Numbered from the stretch's first letter, positions 38,353 through 47,518 are shown. The stretch: DNA of 64,000 nt from Pseudomonadales bacterium (GCA_013215055.1 JABSRQ010000007.1:186001-250000), one strand, 5' to 3'. A program made the numbers and translations. The notes: generated from the letters alone by a model not told the origin.

Positions 38353-40233
38353 ATGAGCATAACAGCAATGGAAGCTTTATTTGAACTTCCTCCAAAAGAC
38401 TTAAAAAAACTGTCATTTTGTAAGACAGATAAAGAATCCGTGCAGCTGTGGGTAGAAGGATTACCCATCGCCGATATGGCCGCATCCACTCGCCTGCTTT
38501 ATGCTGCGATACAGGAAGTTTGTCGCCTCAATGTGTCTGCAGCGGTGCGCATGGATTTTATCGAATCATTACGCCCAGCGATTCTTTTTGCCTGTGAAGG
38601 TTTGAAAAAAAGCTATCTTAATCAGCCGGTGATTTTGCCCGACCAACCACGAAAAATTGCCAACTTAAGTCAGGCATTACGTAAATACCTGGCACTGGCC
38701 TCGGTGTGTGTGGTTATTCAATGTGAAGCGAAGATGGGTTCCTTATTAATGAAACCCTCGGCGCTGTTTAATAAGGCGGTTTTTTATAGCCTTAACGATT
38801 TTAAGCTGATACTGATCTGCAATTATTTATTATACCGCACGGTTGAAGACAATTTTTGGCTTAAGGTACACGGCCTTTATCAACTCTCTAAAAGCCATAA
38901 ATTAGATAAAAAAACGATCAAACTGGCCGCCTCCGACGAAACCAATGGCCATAAAACACACAGTGTTGAAAACGGCTATCAGCAAATAATGTTATGGGGC
39001 TGTATTAAAGCGAATCAATTACGCCAGGATGATATCAAGGCATTAAGAAACACCATACCCGACTGGGCCAGCTTGATTGTGATGGAAGATGCACAGGGTG
39101 GCTTGGATAACAGCCTGTTGATTGATCCTGAAACCGATATGCCGCCTATTTATCGAAAATTTCATAAAGGGGATGTGTCGTACTACTGCACACAAATCAA
39201 TACCGCTGATTTAATCACACAATTAACCCCGCTGGCCGATCCTTTAACCCGTGGGCAGTGTGAGTTATCCCCCAATCTGGTCAGCCATTTAATTCTGGCC
39301 TGGAGTGTCTTTACCGATAGGACCTTTATGCGCCTGGAAGCCAACGCGCAATTAGGCATTTGCATAGGGCTTTCAACCACCCATTTTTTCCTCGGTGATC
39401 GCCTGCCTTTTGATAACCTGGTTTATGGTAAAGAAGGTTCCCCCGATCAAATCCATGTCAATACGAGTGCGGCTGCTATTAGGCCACCTTCTGGCGCACA
39501 AGTGGGGCAATCGCAATTTAAAAATGATAATAAGAAAAAACTGGATGTCTGGGATGAAAGCCTTTACGGCAATAAAGCCATCGATGCCACCACGGTTACA
39601 ATGGAATCCATAGGTTTTCATACACGCAGCGGTGGCAAGTCCAAGATGACCACCGCCGGTAAAGATAAAGAAAAATATCAAAATTTTCAGGTCGACATCA
39701 TCAATATGAGCCCCGGCGGTTATTGCATAGAATGGAATATGGAAACCCCGAACAGCATCAAAGCCGGAGAGATTATAGGTATTAAAGGTGAGCATCATAG
39801 CCATTGGCATATTGGCGTGATACGTTGGGTTAAGCAATGTGCGCAACGTGGCCTGCAAATTGGTGTTGAATTGATCAGCCCGTCTGCCCAGCCTTATGGC
39901 GCCAAATTTGTGGCTATGTCTGGTGTCGATAAAACCGATTTTTTACGCGTCCTGTTGTTACCCGAAATTAAATCCGCGAGCCAGCGCGCCAGTATTATCA
40001 CCCCTAGTTTGAGTTTTAAATCCGGCCAGCATATTCATTTAATGCGTAATGGCAAAGAAGAGACCATACTGCTAAGAGAGTTAAAAACCTCTACCGGCAG
40101 CTTTTCTCAGTTTACCTTTGATTATATCCAGCCCGTAAAGAATAATGAAACGCTGGATAAGACAAACCCCTTTGATAATTTTAATGCTTCAGCACCAGCC
40201 AATGATATTGATTCGGTGTGGGAGCTGTTATAG
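38353..40233 (+). CDS. large cytoplasmic protein with C-terminal PilZ-like domain, partner gene of FimX-like protein
   Basis: 626 residues, no signal peptide or membrane helix. Residues 1-330 are mostly helical and match no domain I can name. A stretch near 323-345 (TDRTFMRLEANAQLGICIGLS) resembles a conserved segment in Pseudomonas proteins near fimX. Residues about 440-540 look like a PilZ fold: NMSPGG (451-456) fits the NxSxxG part, but the preceding arginine pair of the c-di-GMP site is not seen. c-di-GMP binding is therefore uncertain. It sits 61 bases before the FimX-like gene, in the same direction, suggesting one operon and a role in pilus or surface signalling. Confidence 0.65.
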   Translation: MSITAMEALFELPPKDLKKLSFCKTDKESVQLWVEGLPIADMAASTRLLYAAIQEVCRLNVSAAVRMDFIESLRPAILFACEGLKKSYLNQPVILPDQPRKIANLSQALRKYLALASVCVVIQCEAKMGSLLMKPSALFNKAVFYSLNDFKLILICNYLLYRTVEDNFWLKVHGLYQLSKSHKLDKKTIKLAASDETNGHKTHSVENGYQQIMLWGCIKANQLRQDDIKALRNTIPDWASLIVMEDAQGGLDNSLLIDPETDMPPIYRKFHKGDVSYYCTQINTADLITQLTPLADPLTRGQCELSPNLVSHLILAWSVFTDRTFMRLEANAQLGICIGLSTTHFFLGDRLPFDNLVYGKEGSPDQIHVNTSAAAIRPPSGAQVGQSQFKNDNKKKLDVWDESLYGNKAIDATTVTMESIGFHTRSGGKSKMTTAGKDKEKYQNFQVDIINMSPGGYCIEWNMETPNSIKAGEIIGIKGEHHSHWHIGVIRWVKQCAQRGLQIGVELISPSAQPYGAKFVAMSGVDKTDFLRVLLLPEIKSASQRASIITPSLSFKSGQHIHLMRNGKEETILLRELKTSTGSFSQFTFDYIQPVKNNETLDKTNPFDNFNASAPANDIDSVWELL

Positions 40234-40294
40234 CAGTTTTGTGGTAAACTGTGATATAGATAACAATTTGTCCTCAAGCTAAGAAATATAAAAA

Positions 40295-42325
40295 ATGAGT
40301 GCAGCGAACAATTACAGCGTCTTAATTCAAGTTCAGTCTCAGAATGAGGCCGAACGTATCATAGGCATATTCCGTAGCGCGGGCATTCATATACGTGCGC
40401 ATAGAGTCACGTCAGAAATTGACCTTAATGAACACCTGCAAGAAAGTGACTGGGATCTACTGATTTTAGATAACAATCATCCCGAAGTGTCTTTAAGCTT
40501 CTCTATGGCAGCACTAAAAAGTCACAAAACCAATACCGCTATCATGTTAATTACCGAAGATGCCAGCGGTGCTACCCATAAGCAGGCCTTTAGCCTCGGC
40601 ATTCATGACGTCGTGCTTAAAAATGCCGACGAACATTTTGTCCATGCCTGTGTACGTGAAATGCAAGCATCACAGCTGCGTATCAACCATCACAATCTAC
40701 AAGAAAAATTCAATACCTTAGAACAGCGTGCAGATAAATTATTAGCTGAATCTGACGATGCCATCGCCTATGTCGCCGACGGTATTTTAATGAGCAGCAA
40801 TGAAAAATTCGCCGAGATATTTGCTTACGATGCCGACGACCTCGACTGTGCCTCCATCATAGACCTGGTTGATTCACAAGATCATGAACGTTTTAAGAAC
40901 TTCCTTAAGGCCTTCAGCAAAGGTGAATTAGAGCAAGGCTCTCTGACTTTTCAGGCGCTTAAACAAAGTGGTGAAGTCTTTGAGGCCTTTTTAGCGTTAG
41001 AGAATGCCACCGTCGATGACGAGCCCTGTATTCAAGTGATTATTGGCAGTGAATCCAGAAACTCAGGTAATGGCAGCGGTGACATGGATACCGCCACCGG
41101 CCTGTATAATCGTTATTATCTGGCCCAGCAGATGAACAATGTTGCCGCCCAGGTTTGTGCCGGTTCAATGCAAGCGTCATTACTGATTTACCATGTGGAT
41201 GATTACGAACGTTTATTGGCCGACTTACATATCTCCGGTATGGATGCGCTGATACGCGATCTTGCCAGTCATCTCGAAGCCCATATTAGCACCGGTGATA
41301 TCGTAGCCAGGCTCGATAGCGACACGGTTGCATTGATCTCGCAACAACCGCCGGAATCTGCGCTACAAACGGCCGAAAAAAGCTTAAAAACCATGGATGA
41401 ACATATTTTTGAGTTTAATGGCAGAACCCTGCAATACACCTGCACCTGCGCGGTATTAAACCTCAATGATAAAGATACCGATGTTTTATTGGATCAAACC
41501 GTTGATGCCATCAACACGGTACGCCTGAATAACAGGAAAAACTCGGCTGAGATTTATACGCCTAAAGTTGCAAAAAACAGCGGGAAATCAGAATCTGCCA
41601 GCAATCTTGATGATGCGCTGCAAAGTGAACAATTACGTTTATTATTCCAGCCGATTATGAGTTTACGTGGTGACGATAAAGAAAACTATGAAGCCAGAGT
41701 CTCACAGTTTGACGGTGAAAATGATAGCTACCCGCAAGCGATTATCGACGCCGATAAAGCCTGCAAGCTAGATCGCTGGATTATATTAGAAGCCAGCAAG
41801 GCACTTTCACTGCATAGAGCCGAAGGCCATAACACGCGCTTGATTATTAACCTTACCGTTAATGCATTAACCGATAAGACTCTCGCTCCGTGGTTATCGG
41901 TAGCGATTAAAGCGGCTAATTTGCCTAACGATTCGATTGTCTTCCAGTTTGATGAAACCGATATTCGCAATAATTTAAAATCAGCGATCAGCTGTTTTGA
42001 AGCCTTCAAAGGTAATAATTGCAAAGTCGCGATTGATAACTTTGCCGAAGACAGCGAGCCGTTAAAACTGCTGAAACACCTGAAGGTGGATATTATTCGC
42101 ATCGCCCCTCAATTTACCACTGCCGTTGCCGAAGGTAATGACAAAGGTGAACTTAAGCAGTTATTAACGGATTTGGCCGCATTTGACGTGCAAACCATCT
42201 TGCCTGACGTCGAAAATGCCGGTGTTTTAGCCTCTTTATGGCAGCTGGGCACACACTATATTCAGGGCAGTTATCTACAGCTTCCCAGCCCGCAAATGAG
42301 TTATGTCTTTACCGAACTCGCTTAA
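40295..42325 (+). CDS. FimX-like protein: REC-like, PAS, degenerate GGDEF, degenerate EAL
   Basis: 676 residues. A receiver-like domain (5-125), PAS (about 150-250), GGDEF-like (268-410) and EAL-like (435-670) follow the FimX order. The GGDEF site reads RLDSD (339-343), the EAL signature EAR (466-468), and the DDFG motif is changed to DNFAED; catalytic residues are lost, so it should be a c-di-GMP receptor, not an enzyme. FimX in Pseudomonas binds c-di-GMP through its EAL domain and controls type IV pilus assembly. No pilus genes are in the window. It is paired with the PilZ-like gene upstream. Confidence 0.8.
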   Translation: MSAANNYSVLIQVQSQNEAERIIGIFRSAGIHIRAHRVTSEIDLNEHLQESDWDLLILDNNHPEVSLSFSMAALKSHKTNTAIMLITEDASGATHKQAFSLGIHDVVLKNADEHFVHACVREMQASQLRINHHNLQEKFNTLEQRADKLLAESDDAIAYVADGILMSSNEKFAEIFAYDADDLDCASIIDLVDSQDHERFKNFLKAFSKGELEQGSLTFQALKQSGEVFEAFLALENATVDDEPCIQVIIGSESRNSGNGSGDMDTATGLYNRYYLAQQMNNVAAQVCAGSMQASLLIYHVDDYERLLADLHISGMDALIRDLASHLEAHISTGDIVARLDSDTVALISQQPPESALQTAEKSLKTMDEHIFEFNGRTLQYTCTCAVLNLNDKDTDVLLDQTVDAINTVRLNNRKNSAEIYTPKVAKNSGKSESASNLDDALQSEQLRLLFQPIMSLRGDDKENYEARVSQFDGENDSYPQAIIDADKACKLDRWIILEASKALSLHRAEGHNTRLIINLTVNALTDKTLAPWLSVAIKAANLPNDSIVFQFDETDIRNNLKSAISCFEAFKGNNCKVAIDNFAEDSEPLKLLKHLKVDIIRIAPQFTTAVAEGNDKGELKQLLTDLAAFDVQTILPDVENAGVLASLWQLGTHYIQGSYLQLPSPQMSYVFTELA

Positions 42326-42336
42326 AGAGCCCAGCC

Positions 42337-42367
42337 ATAAACAACGCAGACATGCTGCGTTGTTTAT
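42337..42367. terminator. 13-bp perfect hairpin between convergent genes
   Basis: ATAAACAACGCAG (42337-42349), loop ACATG, CTGCGTTGTTTAT (42355-42367). A perfect 13-base stem between the stops of the FimX-like gene and the EamA transporter gene, probably terminating both directions. The T run on either side is short. Confidence 0.7.
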
Positions 42368-42375
42368 ACATCCAC

Positions 42376-43305
42376 TTAAGACTTAACTAACATCTGGCGT
42401 TTGCCATAATCCCAGACAGATTTCAGCAAACTGGTATCATAGATAAACAACCCTGCGATAATCAAAGCGGTGCCTAGCTGCAAACTTCTACTCACCGGTT
42501 CCGATAAAATAGTTGCCCCCAACCACAGCGCTAACGCAGGCGTAATCAACGGAATTAACGAGACGATAGCCACAGAATAATTTTTTAACACGGCAAAATA
42601 GGCAGCAAAACCGATTAACGAGCCTATCACCGCTAAATACACAATACTCCACAAACTCTGTGTTGATACCTGCGTGGGAAACTGCCCGTCAAACAAGCAC
42701 CAGCTGATAAATAATCCCGGTACGGCAAACGTTAAAGCCCCAAAAGTTTGTTCAAAGACATCCACTGGCGGCTCACCTTTTTCCTCTCTGCACGCCTGTA
42801 AATATTTTGTTCCAACCTGAGAAGCTGAAAAAATCAGATTAGACAGCAGCATCATTAAAATTCCAGGCAATGCCTCTGACTGCAAACTTATCTGCGCCTG
42901 AAAAATAACTAATACACCCGCCAAGGCAATAAAAATTGCACTAACCTGATAGACACTGGAAAGGCGTTGTTTTAAAAATATCGCAGCTAACAAACCGGTG
43001 GTCAGTGGCGTTAATGCAAACAACACAGAGATCAAACCCGACGGTATCGTTTTCGCCGCCATATACACCAGTGGCATATTCGGAAATATCGCCAGCGCCG
43101 CAACAAGGTAGACCTTCCAATTCTGGCGTTTTAAAGTCGATTGGTTTCTCCACACCGCAATAAAAATAGCCGCCAATAAAAAGGCCAGCAACATACGTAG
43201 CAGTATCGCAGCATGGGCCGATAAACTTTGATTGCTGAAATGAATCGCCAGCGGTGTGGTTGACCAGATAAAAATCACAGCCAGGTAGTTAACAGGTACA
43301 GACAT
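42376..43305 (-). CDS. EamA/DMT family transporter
   Basis: A 309-residue inner-membrane exporter with ten predicted helices in two EamA repeats, first starting YLAVIFIWSTTPLAIHF and second with LPGILMMLLSNLIFSASQ. Members export amino acids, nucleosides or other metabolites; the substrate is not predictable. GGAGG six bases before ATG 43305 decides the start; a longer frame adds 12 residues without a ribosome binding site. Confidence 0.9.
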   Translation of the reverse strand: MSVPVNYLAVIFIWSTTPLAIHFSNQSLSAHAAILLRMLLAFLLAAIFIAVWRNQSTLKRQNWKVYLVAALAIFPNMPLVYMAAKTIPSGLISVLFALTPLTTGLLAAIFLKQRLSSVYQVSAIFIALAGVLVIFQAQISLQSEALPGILMMLLSNLIFSASQVGTKYLQACREEKGEPPVDVFEQTFGALTFAVPGLFISWCLFDGQFPTQVSTQSLWSIVYLAVIGSLIGFAAYFAVLKNYSVAIVSLIPLITPALALWLGATILSEPVSRSLQLGTALIIAGLFIYDTSLLKSVWDYGKRQMLVKS

Positions 43306-43355
43306 ATTTTCCTCCGCGTTTGTCTGTGTGCCTACGAACAACCGCGGCCAGAAAC

Positions 43356-43387
43356 AAAAAAGCCGCAGTCTTCGCTGCGGCTTTTTT
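43356..43387. terminator. strong bidirectional terminator
   Basis: A run of six A, stem GCCGCAG (43362-43368), loop TCTTCG, stem CTGCGGC (43375-43381), then six T. It works on both strands and sits immediately after the small open frame at 43411-43518 as read on the minus strand. Confidence 0.9.
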
Positions 43388-43410
43388 GAAATCTTTATCG
43401 GTTTAAAGTA

Positions 43411-43518
43411 TCAAGGGCTCGCAACAGTATCTTCTGCAAATTTTATCCATCGCACGGCGGCGACTACCGGTTTGACCGGCAGTAGAATAAGGGCTGCTTT
43501 AATAAAGATACTGTTCAT
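43411..43518 (-). CDS. possible 35-residue micro-protein or small RNA locus
   Basis: Minus-strand frame from ATG 43518 to TGA 43413-43411, beginning MNSIFIKAALILLPVKPVV, then a basic/aromatic stretch and an acidic end. It is hydrophobic at its N-terminus, so might be membrane-associated. No Shine-Dalgarno is apparent, which lowers confidence. It is followed 24 bases later by a strong terminator and separated from its neighbours on both sides, so a short independent transcript (coding or not) is likely. Confidence 0.35.
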   Translation of the reverse strand: MNSIFIKAALILLPVKPVVAAVRWIKFAEDTVASP

Positions 43519-43616
43519 GAGATTAAATACGTTTTACTTTTATAGATTCATTTGAACTGAGTGTAGCGTGTCAACTCACTATAAAACAAGTACTGTAAAC
43601 ACTTTTTTATTCGTGA

Positions 43617-44483
43617 TTATTTTTTCAGTTGCTCAATCGTGAAACCGGCTTTGCGTAATTGTGCGTGTAAACCATCGCGTCCCGCAATATGGGCTGCCCC
43701 CACTAACACATATTCTATTTCTTTAGTTTCAACCAGGGCTTTGATTTTAGGTAACCAATTATTATTACGTTGTACCAATAATTGTTGGTAAACATCCGGG
43801 TAATTTTTTTGCATATCCTGAATCATCAACGCATCCAGTTTTTGTATATCGCCCGCCCGCCAGGCATCACGTAGTTGCTGAATATCTTGTTCCAGACTCG
43901 CCAGTTCTTGTAAGTTTTGTAAGACAAAATGTGACTCATCACCGCGGCCCATAGCCAACAAGAAGTCCAGTTGCTGATCCGCAGTCTCCAGCCCGGTAAC
44001 CGTTTTTTTGTCGGCCACGGCACGGCCATTAAAATAGGCATCAACCCCCTGCTGACTGATACCCAGTTGCATTAATTCAGCCATCGCTATCGTGGTAACC
44101 ACAATGCCTATCGGCATAGACATAAAGACATTGATAGGCAGGCCGCGCTCTTTGCAATAAGTTTTTAAGACCTGCCAGGCCTCATCATTTAATACACTTT
44201 TAAGGTTTTCACCTTTTTGATAAAAATTATTTTGGCTCAGTTTCTGCTGAAATTCAGCCGCATGATCGGCCGATAAATCCACTTCAAGAATCAGTTGGGA
44301 AGCGTCTTTATAGGCAGTCTCAAACGCCGCAGGCAGCGGATAATCCTCAGCCTTAAGCACATGCATGGTGCCCGCCAAATAAAAATAGCCGCCATCTTTA
44401 CTCACTTTCCAAACCGACGTTTGCGCAGCGCTCAGGCCGCTGAATAGCAAAGTGAAACACAAAAAAAACAGTTTCCACGTCAT
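43617..44483 (-). CDS. TraB/GumN family protein
   Basis: A 288-residue exported protein of the TraB/GumN family. Signal peptide 1-20 (cleavage after LSAAQ or close by). The family's GTMHVLKAEDYPLP motif near residue 38 and VLVGAAHIAGRDGL near the C-terminus are clear; the paired histidines resemble a metal site and some relatives (TIKI) are proteases, but bacterial function is not established. AAGGA at a seven-base spacing supports the start. Confidence 0.9.
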   Translation of the reverse strand: MTWKLFFLCFTLLFSGLSAAQTSVWKVSKDGGYFYLAGTMHVLKAEDYPLPAAFETAYKDASQLILEVDLSADHAAEFQQKLSQNNFYQKGENLKSVLNDEAWQVLKTYCKERGLPINVFMSMPIGIVVTTIAMAELMQLGISQQGVDAYFNGRAVADKKTVTGLETADQQLDFLLAMGRGDESHFVLQNLQELASLEQDIQQLRDAWRAGDIQKLDALMIQDMQKNYPDVYQQLLVQRNNNWLPKIKALVETKEIEYVLVGAAHIAGRDGLHAQLRKAGFTIEQLKK

Positions 44484-44509
44484 AAGGTATCCTTTTTAAA
44501 TCAATAAAC

Positions 44510-44962
44510 TTAAGGCATAAAATTAGCCATCTTCATCATGCGCTGCGCATCATAAGGAATGACTTTTTCACTATGAAATTTTAATACTAAATTATCGGCC
44601 GTATTCATGGATTTAGCCATCATAGATGCGCCGACTCGGCTTTTATGTAAAACCCGGCGGGAAAATAGCGGGAAAAACCAATCTCGGGTTTTTGCATCCG
44701 CCAAAATCTCACAAGAGCCACGCATCGACACACAGCGTGTATCACCGGCCTTACTGCCTTTACCACTGATTGTCACGGCAACACGCCCATCACGCGATAT
44801 AGCCCTGATTCTGGCACTGCCGGCCAATGCAGTCATCCAGATGCAGTCTTCGGCATAAAGAAAACTAACAACAGTGGCTGCCGGAGAACCGTCTTGGGTA
44901 ATCCATGACAAGGTACACTCATTTTGGGCAGCCAATATTTTTTCGCTTATTTCATCAAACAC
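44510..44962 (-). CDS. pyridoxamine 5'-phosphate oxidase family protein, GTG start
   Basis: A 150-residue flavin-binding split-barrel protein of the PPOX class: ILAAQNECTLSWITQDGSPAA is the typical N-terminal strand region and SARIRAISRDGRVAVTI the second. It is not PdxH itself, and the reaction is unknown. The start is GTG at 44960-44962 with AAAGGA six bases upstream; the longer frame from 45034 starts in a region without homology. Divergent from yebG, with the probable LexA site in between. Confidence 0.82.
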   Translation of the reverse strand: MFDEISEKILAAQNECTLSWITQDGSPAATVVSFLYAEDCIWMTALAGSARIRAISRDGRVAVTISGKGSKAGDTRCVSMRGSCEILADAKTRDWFFPLFSRRVLHKSRVGASMMAKSMNTADNLVLKFHSEKVIPYDAQRMMKMANFMP

Positions 44963-45022
44963 GGAGCATCCTTTATCAAACCAACAATTATTTTGCACTG
45001 AATACAAATAGACTCTTGAAAA

Positions 45023-45038
45023 CTGTACAGGCATCCAG
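45023..45038 (+). promoter_or_regulatory. candidate LexA (SOS) box upstream of yebG
   Basis: CTGTacaggcatCCAG matches the gammaproteobacterial consensus CTGT-N8-ACAG at seven of eight fixed positions. It lies about 90 bases before yebG, which is an SOS gene in E. coli. It also lies close to the divergent PPOX gene. Confidence 0.6.
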
Positions 45039-45127
45039 TAAATTACATCAATGAGGTGCCCGCTACAAGCAGGCCTTTATTTCATCGCGCCATAACAACA
45101 TTAGACCCGTTAAAAAAGAGAGTGACC

Positions 45128-45412
45128 ATGGCCATTATCCCCATGTGGAAATGTGACAGAGACGAAAAATTGTTTGATAACAAAAAAGAAGCCGAAGAAC
45201 ACGATAAAATGCTGGAGCTGGCGGCGAATATCTCCAGCTGGGTAGAAAACGAAATCAGCGAAATACCTGAAGAGGCAATAGAAACGCTGGGGCTGCTGAT
45301 GGCTAAAAATAAAGACAAGCTGCTTATCGCCTTTAGAGGCAAACCCGAAGTTTTATTAGAAAAAGATGACGACACCGATGCCAGTGATAATGTCACTGCC
45401 ATCAAAAAATAA
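45128..45412 (+). CDS. yebG: YebG family protein (SOS-induced)
   Basis: A 94-residue protein matching E. coli YebG: DNKKEAEEHDKMLELAANIS resembles its KKEADAYDKMLD core, with an acidic C-terminal tail. E. coli YebG is induced by DNA damage through LexA; its molecular role is unknown. Start ATG 45128 follows AGAGAG; the longer frame from 45056 runs across the operator region. The candidate LexA box supports conserved regulation. Confidence 0.9.
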   Translation: MAIIPMWKCDRDEKLFDNKKEAEEHDKMLELAANISSWVENEISEIPEEAIETLGLLMAKNKDKLLIAFRGKPEVLLEKDDDTDASDNVTAIKK

Positions 45413-45428
45413 GCGTTTTAGTTAAAAT

Positions 45429-45455
45429 AAAGGCCGCGTACAATCAGCGGCCTTT
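45429..45455 (+). terminator. hairpin terminator after yebG
   Basis: AAAGGCCGC (45429-45437), nine-base loop, GCGGCCTTT (45447-45455). The stem itself contains the A and T runs and serves yebG; the converging HDOD gene ends a few bases further on. Confidence 0.75.
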
Positions 45456-45466
45456 ATCACTGACTT

Positions 45467-46279
45467 TTACAACATGATCTCAAATGGATTACCCAAATCG
45501 GTGATATCCATCTCGTCAAACAGCTTCTGACAGTCCAGATCCAGCGCTTCAGCCAAGCCCTCTGGAAAGCGTTCTAATAAATCATCTTTATGCAGACTAT
45601 GGTTTTGAATAAAATAATTCGCCAGATATAAAATTGCCGCATATTTGCTGTGGGCTTCATTTTGCATGGGCCGCGCCTGGCCTAAAATGGCCTGACAAAT
45701 CAGCTCAGGGAATTGCCAATGCTCGGCTAAAGCGGCACCTAACTCGGCATAAGTAATGCCAATAATTTCCAATTCAAGCTCAATGCGGTCTTCTCCCAAC
45801 TTTACCCCCTGCATCACTTCCATCGCCTGAATAGGCAGTTGCATATGAATTAATAATTCACCGACATTATGTAAGATACCGCAGGTAAAAGCCGTTTCAC
45901 CATCCAGTTTAGCCGTTTTAGCCAGCTGTTTGGCCACAGTGGCAGTACGAAAACTGGAACGCCAAAACGCCTTGATATTGAGTCCGTCAATATTCGGAAA
46001 CGTCTTGGACATACAGCTGGCCATCACCAAATTACGTATCGCATCAAATCCGATCGTCACTATCGCATCATTAACCGAGGATATATCTCTGGAGACACCG
46101 TAATAAACCGAATTTGCCATACCTAATAATTTGATAGACAGGCTTTGATCCAGCGCGATTTTATCGGCAAATTGACGTGTATCTATATCGTCATCATTGA
46201 TGCTTTGTATCAGCTCTTGAGCAAGCTTGGGAATGCTGGGGATATTTGAGCTGGCCGCAAAGAAACTTTCCACCTCCAT
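45467..46279 (-). CDS. HDOD domain-containing protein
   Basis: The 270 residues are one HDOD output domain, an HD-like fold without the catalytic histidine-aspartate pair. Visible features are LPKL-like SIPKLAQEL (15-23), SIKLLGMANS and CGILHNVGELLI. HDOD proteins act in signalling and protein contact; a precise role is unknown. AAGGAGG nine bases before the ATG is a strong ribosome binding site. A second HDOD protein is encoded at 58965. Confidence 0.92.
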   Translation of the reverse strand: MEVESFFAASSNIPSIPKLAQELIQSINDDDIDTRQFADKIALDQSLSIKLLGMANSVYYGVSRDISSVNDAIVTIGFDAIRNLVMASCMSKTFPNIDGLNIKAFWRSSFRTATVAKQLAKTAKLDGETAFTCGILHNVGELLIHMQLPIQAMEVMQGVKLGEDRIELELEIIGITYAELGAALAEHWQFPELICQAILGQARPMQNEAHSKYAAILYLANYFIQNHSLHKDDLLERFPEGLAEALDLDCQKLFDEMDITDLGNPFEIML

Positions 46280-46336
46280 GTTAAGCCTCCTTGAAAGGAC
46301 TTATCTTGTATATGCATTGAGCATAGTGGCTTTTGC

Positions 46337-47518
46337 TTAAACTACAGGAATTTTTTTGCTGTCTTTTATTTGCCTTTGCCCCAGCTGCGCTTCCACGATA
46401 GTGAGTACCGACTGTGCGGTTGCTCGCCAGGCTGTTAACTTACCGCCATACAAACTCACCAGTGCCTCAGACTCCGATAACATCACATCCCGGGCGCGAG
46501 AAAATGCTGCGCCGTCGTCCCTTGGCAAGACCCTTAAACCACTAAACACATCACAAACGCTGTAGTTTAATTCGGGAAAATAAAAGCTTAAGGTTTGTTT
46601 TAAATACGCTATTTCTTCATCTGTGGCCTTGGCATCGTGCGCCGCACCTTGGTATATATATTCGGTGGTGCCCACCAAGGTTTTGCCCTTCCACGGTAAA
46701 ATAAATACCGCACGTTGATCGCTAGGTGCCTCAACATAGAGGCAATGCTCTGAGATCTGTTGATCAATAATAAGATGTGTACCCTGTACCAGCTCCACAT
46801 TCACCTTAGCCACGGGTGGGCTGAAGCTTTGTAAACATTCATTCACCCAAGGGCCTGTCGCATTCACAACAAATTGGCTGATCACTTTTACAGGTTTATC
46901 TTCCTGCTGCAGCGTTAATGTATAAACTTTTTCGTTTTTTTCAGCGCTTATCAGCTCGGTAAAATTAAAACAGCTAGCACCCAATGCCGCAGCCGAACGC
47001 TGAACCGCCTGGGTTAACGCCAAATCATCGGTTTGGCCATCGGTATATTCAAACACGGCGATTAAATCCTGCTGTTTTAAACCGGCAATCGCCTGCCATT
47101 CACTACGCTTTAATCGCCGAAACTGGCTATAGTCGCCACCTAAACTTAATAAGCGATAAAAAAATAGCCCCAGATAAATAAACCACGGCTTATAACGGCT
47201 ATGTTTATAGACTGGCAGATAAAATAATCGCGCCTGAACCAGGTGAGGGATATGTTTAATCATCCAGTCGCGTTCGGCTAAGCACTCTCTAACCAAATGA
47301 AACTGCAAGGTTTGTAAATAACGTAAACCGCCATGAATTAACTTGCTGGAACTTGATGATGTGGCCCAGCCCCAGTTACGTTGTTCGATTAACAGGGTTT
47401 TAAATCCTGCGGCCGCACAGGCTTGTGCCACCGCACAGCCCTGTATGCCGCCACCTATAACCGTCACATCATAGGCCGCATTATTATTTAGCTGGGGTCT
47501 GAATCCTGTCTCAGGCAT
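46337..47518 (-). CDS. FAD-dependent glycerol-3-phosphate dehydrogenase/oxidase, short form
   Basis: 393 residues with the FAD loop VIGGGIQGCAVA (about 20-31) and the GlpD hallmark SSSSKLIHGGLRYL. It oxidises glycerol 3-phosphate to dihydroxyacetone phosphate at the membrane. It is about 100 residues or more shorter than usual GlpD because the C-terminal helical domain is absent; the frame ends normally, with no sign of a frameshift. Its start overlaps the upstream GDPD gene by 31 bases, so the two are coupled: GDPD releases glycerol 3-phosphate and this enzyme uses it. Confidence 0.85.
   Translation of the reverse strand: MPETGFRPQLNNNAAYDVTVIGGGIQGCAVAQACAAAGFKTLLIEQRNWGWATSSSSSKLIHGGLRYLQTLQFHLVRECLAERDWMIKHIPHLVQARLFYLPVYKHSRYKPWFIYLGLFFYRLLSLGGDYSQFRRLKRSEWQAIAGLKQQDLIAVFEYTDGQTDDLALTQAVQRSAAALGASCFNFTELISAEKNEKVYTLTLQQEDKPVKVISQFVVNATGPWVNECLQSFSPPVAKVNVELVQGTHLIIDQQISEHCLYVEAPSDQRAVFILPWKGKTLVGTTEYIYQGAAHDAKATDEEIAYLKQTLSFYFPELNYSVCDVFSGLRVLPRDDGAAFSRARDVMLSESEALVSLYGGKLTAWRATAQSVLTIVEAQLGQRQIKDSKKIPVV

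Larger units (their letters stand above)
43306..43616. other. intergenic region between EamA and TraB/GumN genes
   Basis: 311 bases with no large gene. It contains the strong terminator at 43356-43387 and the 35-codon minus-strand frame at 43411-43518, listed separately. Otherwise AT-rich. Confidence 0.5.
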
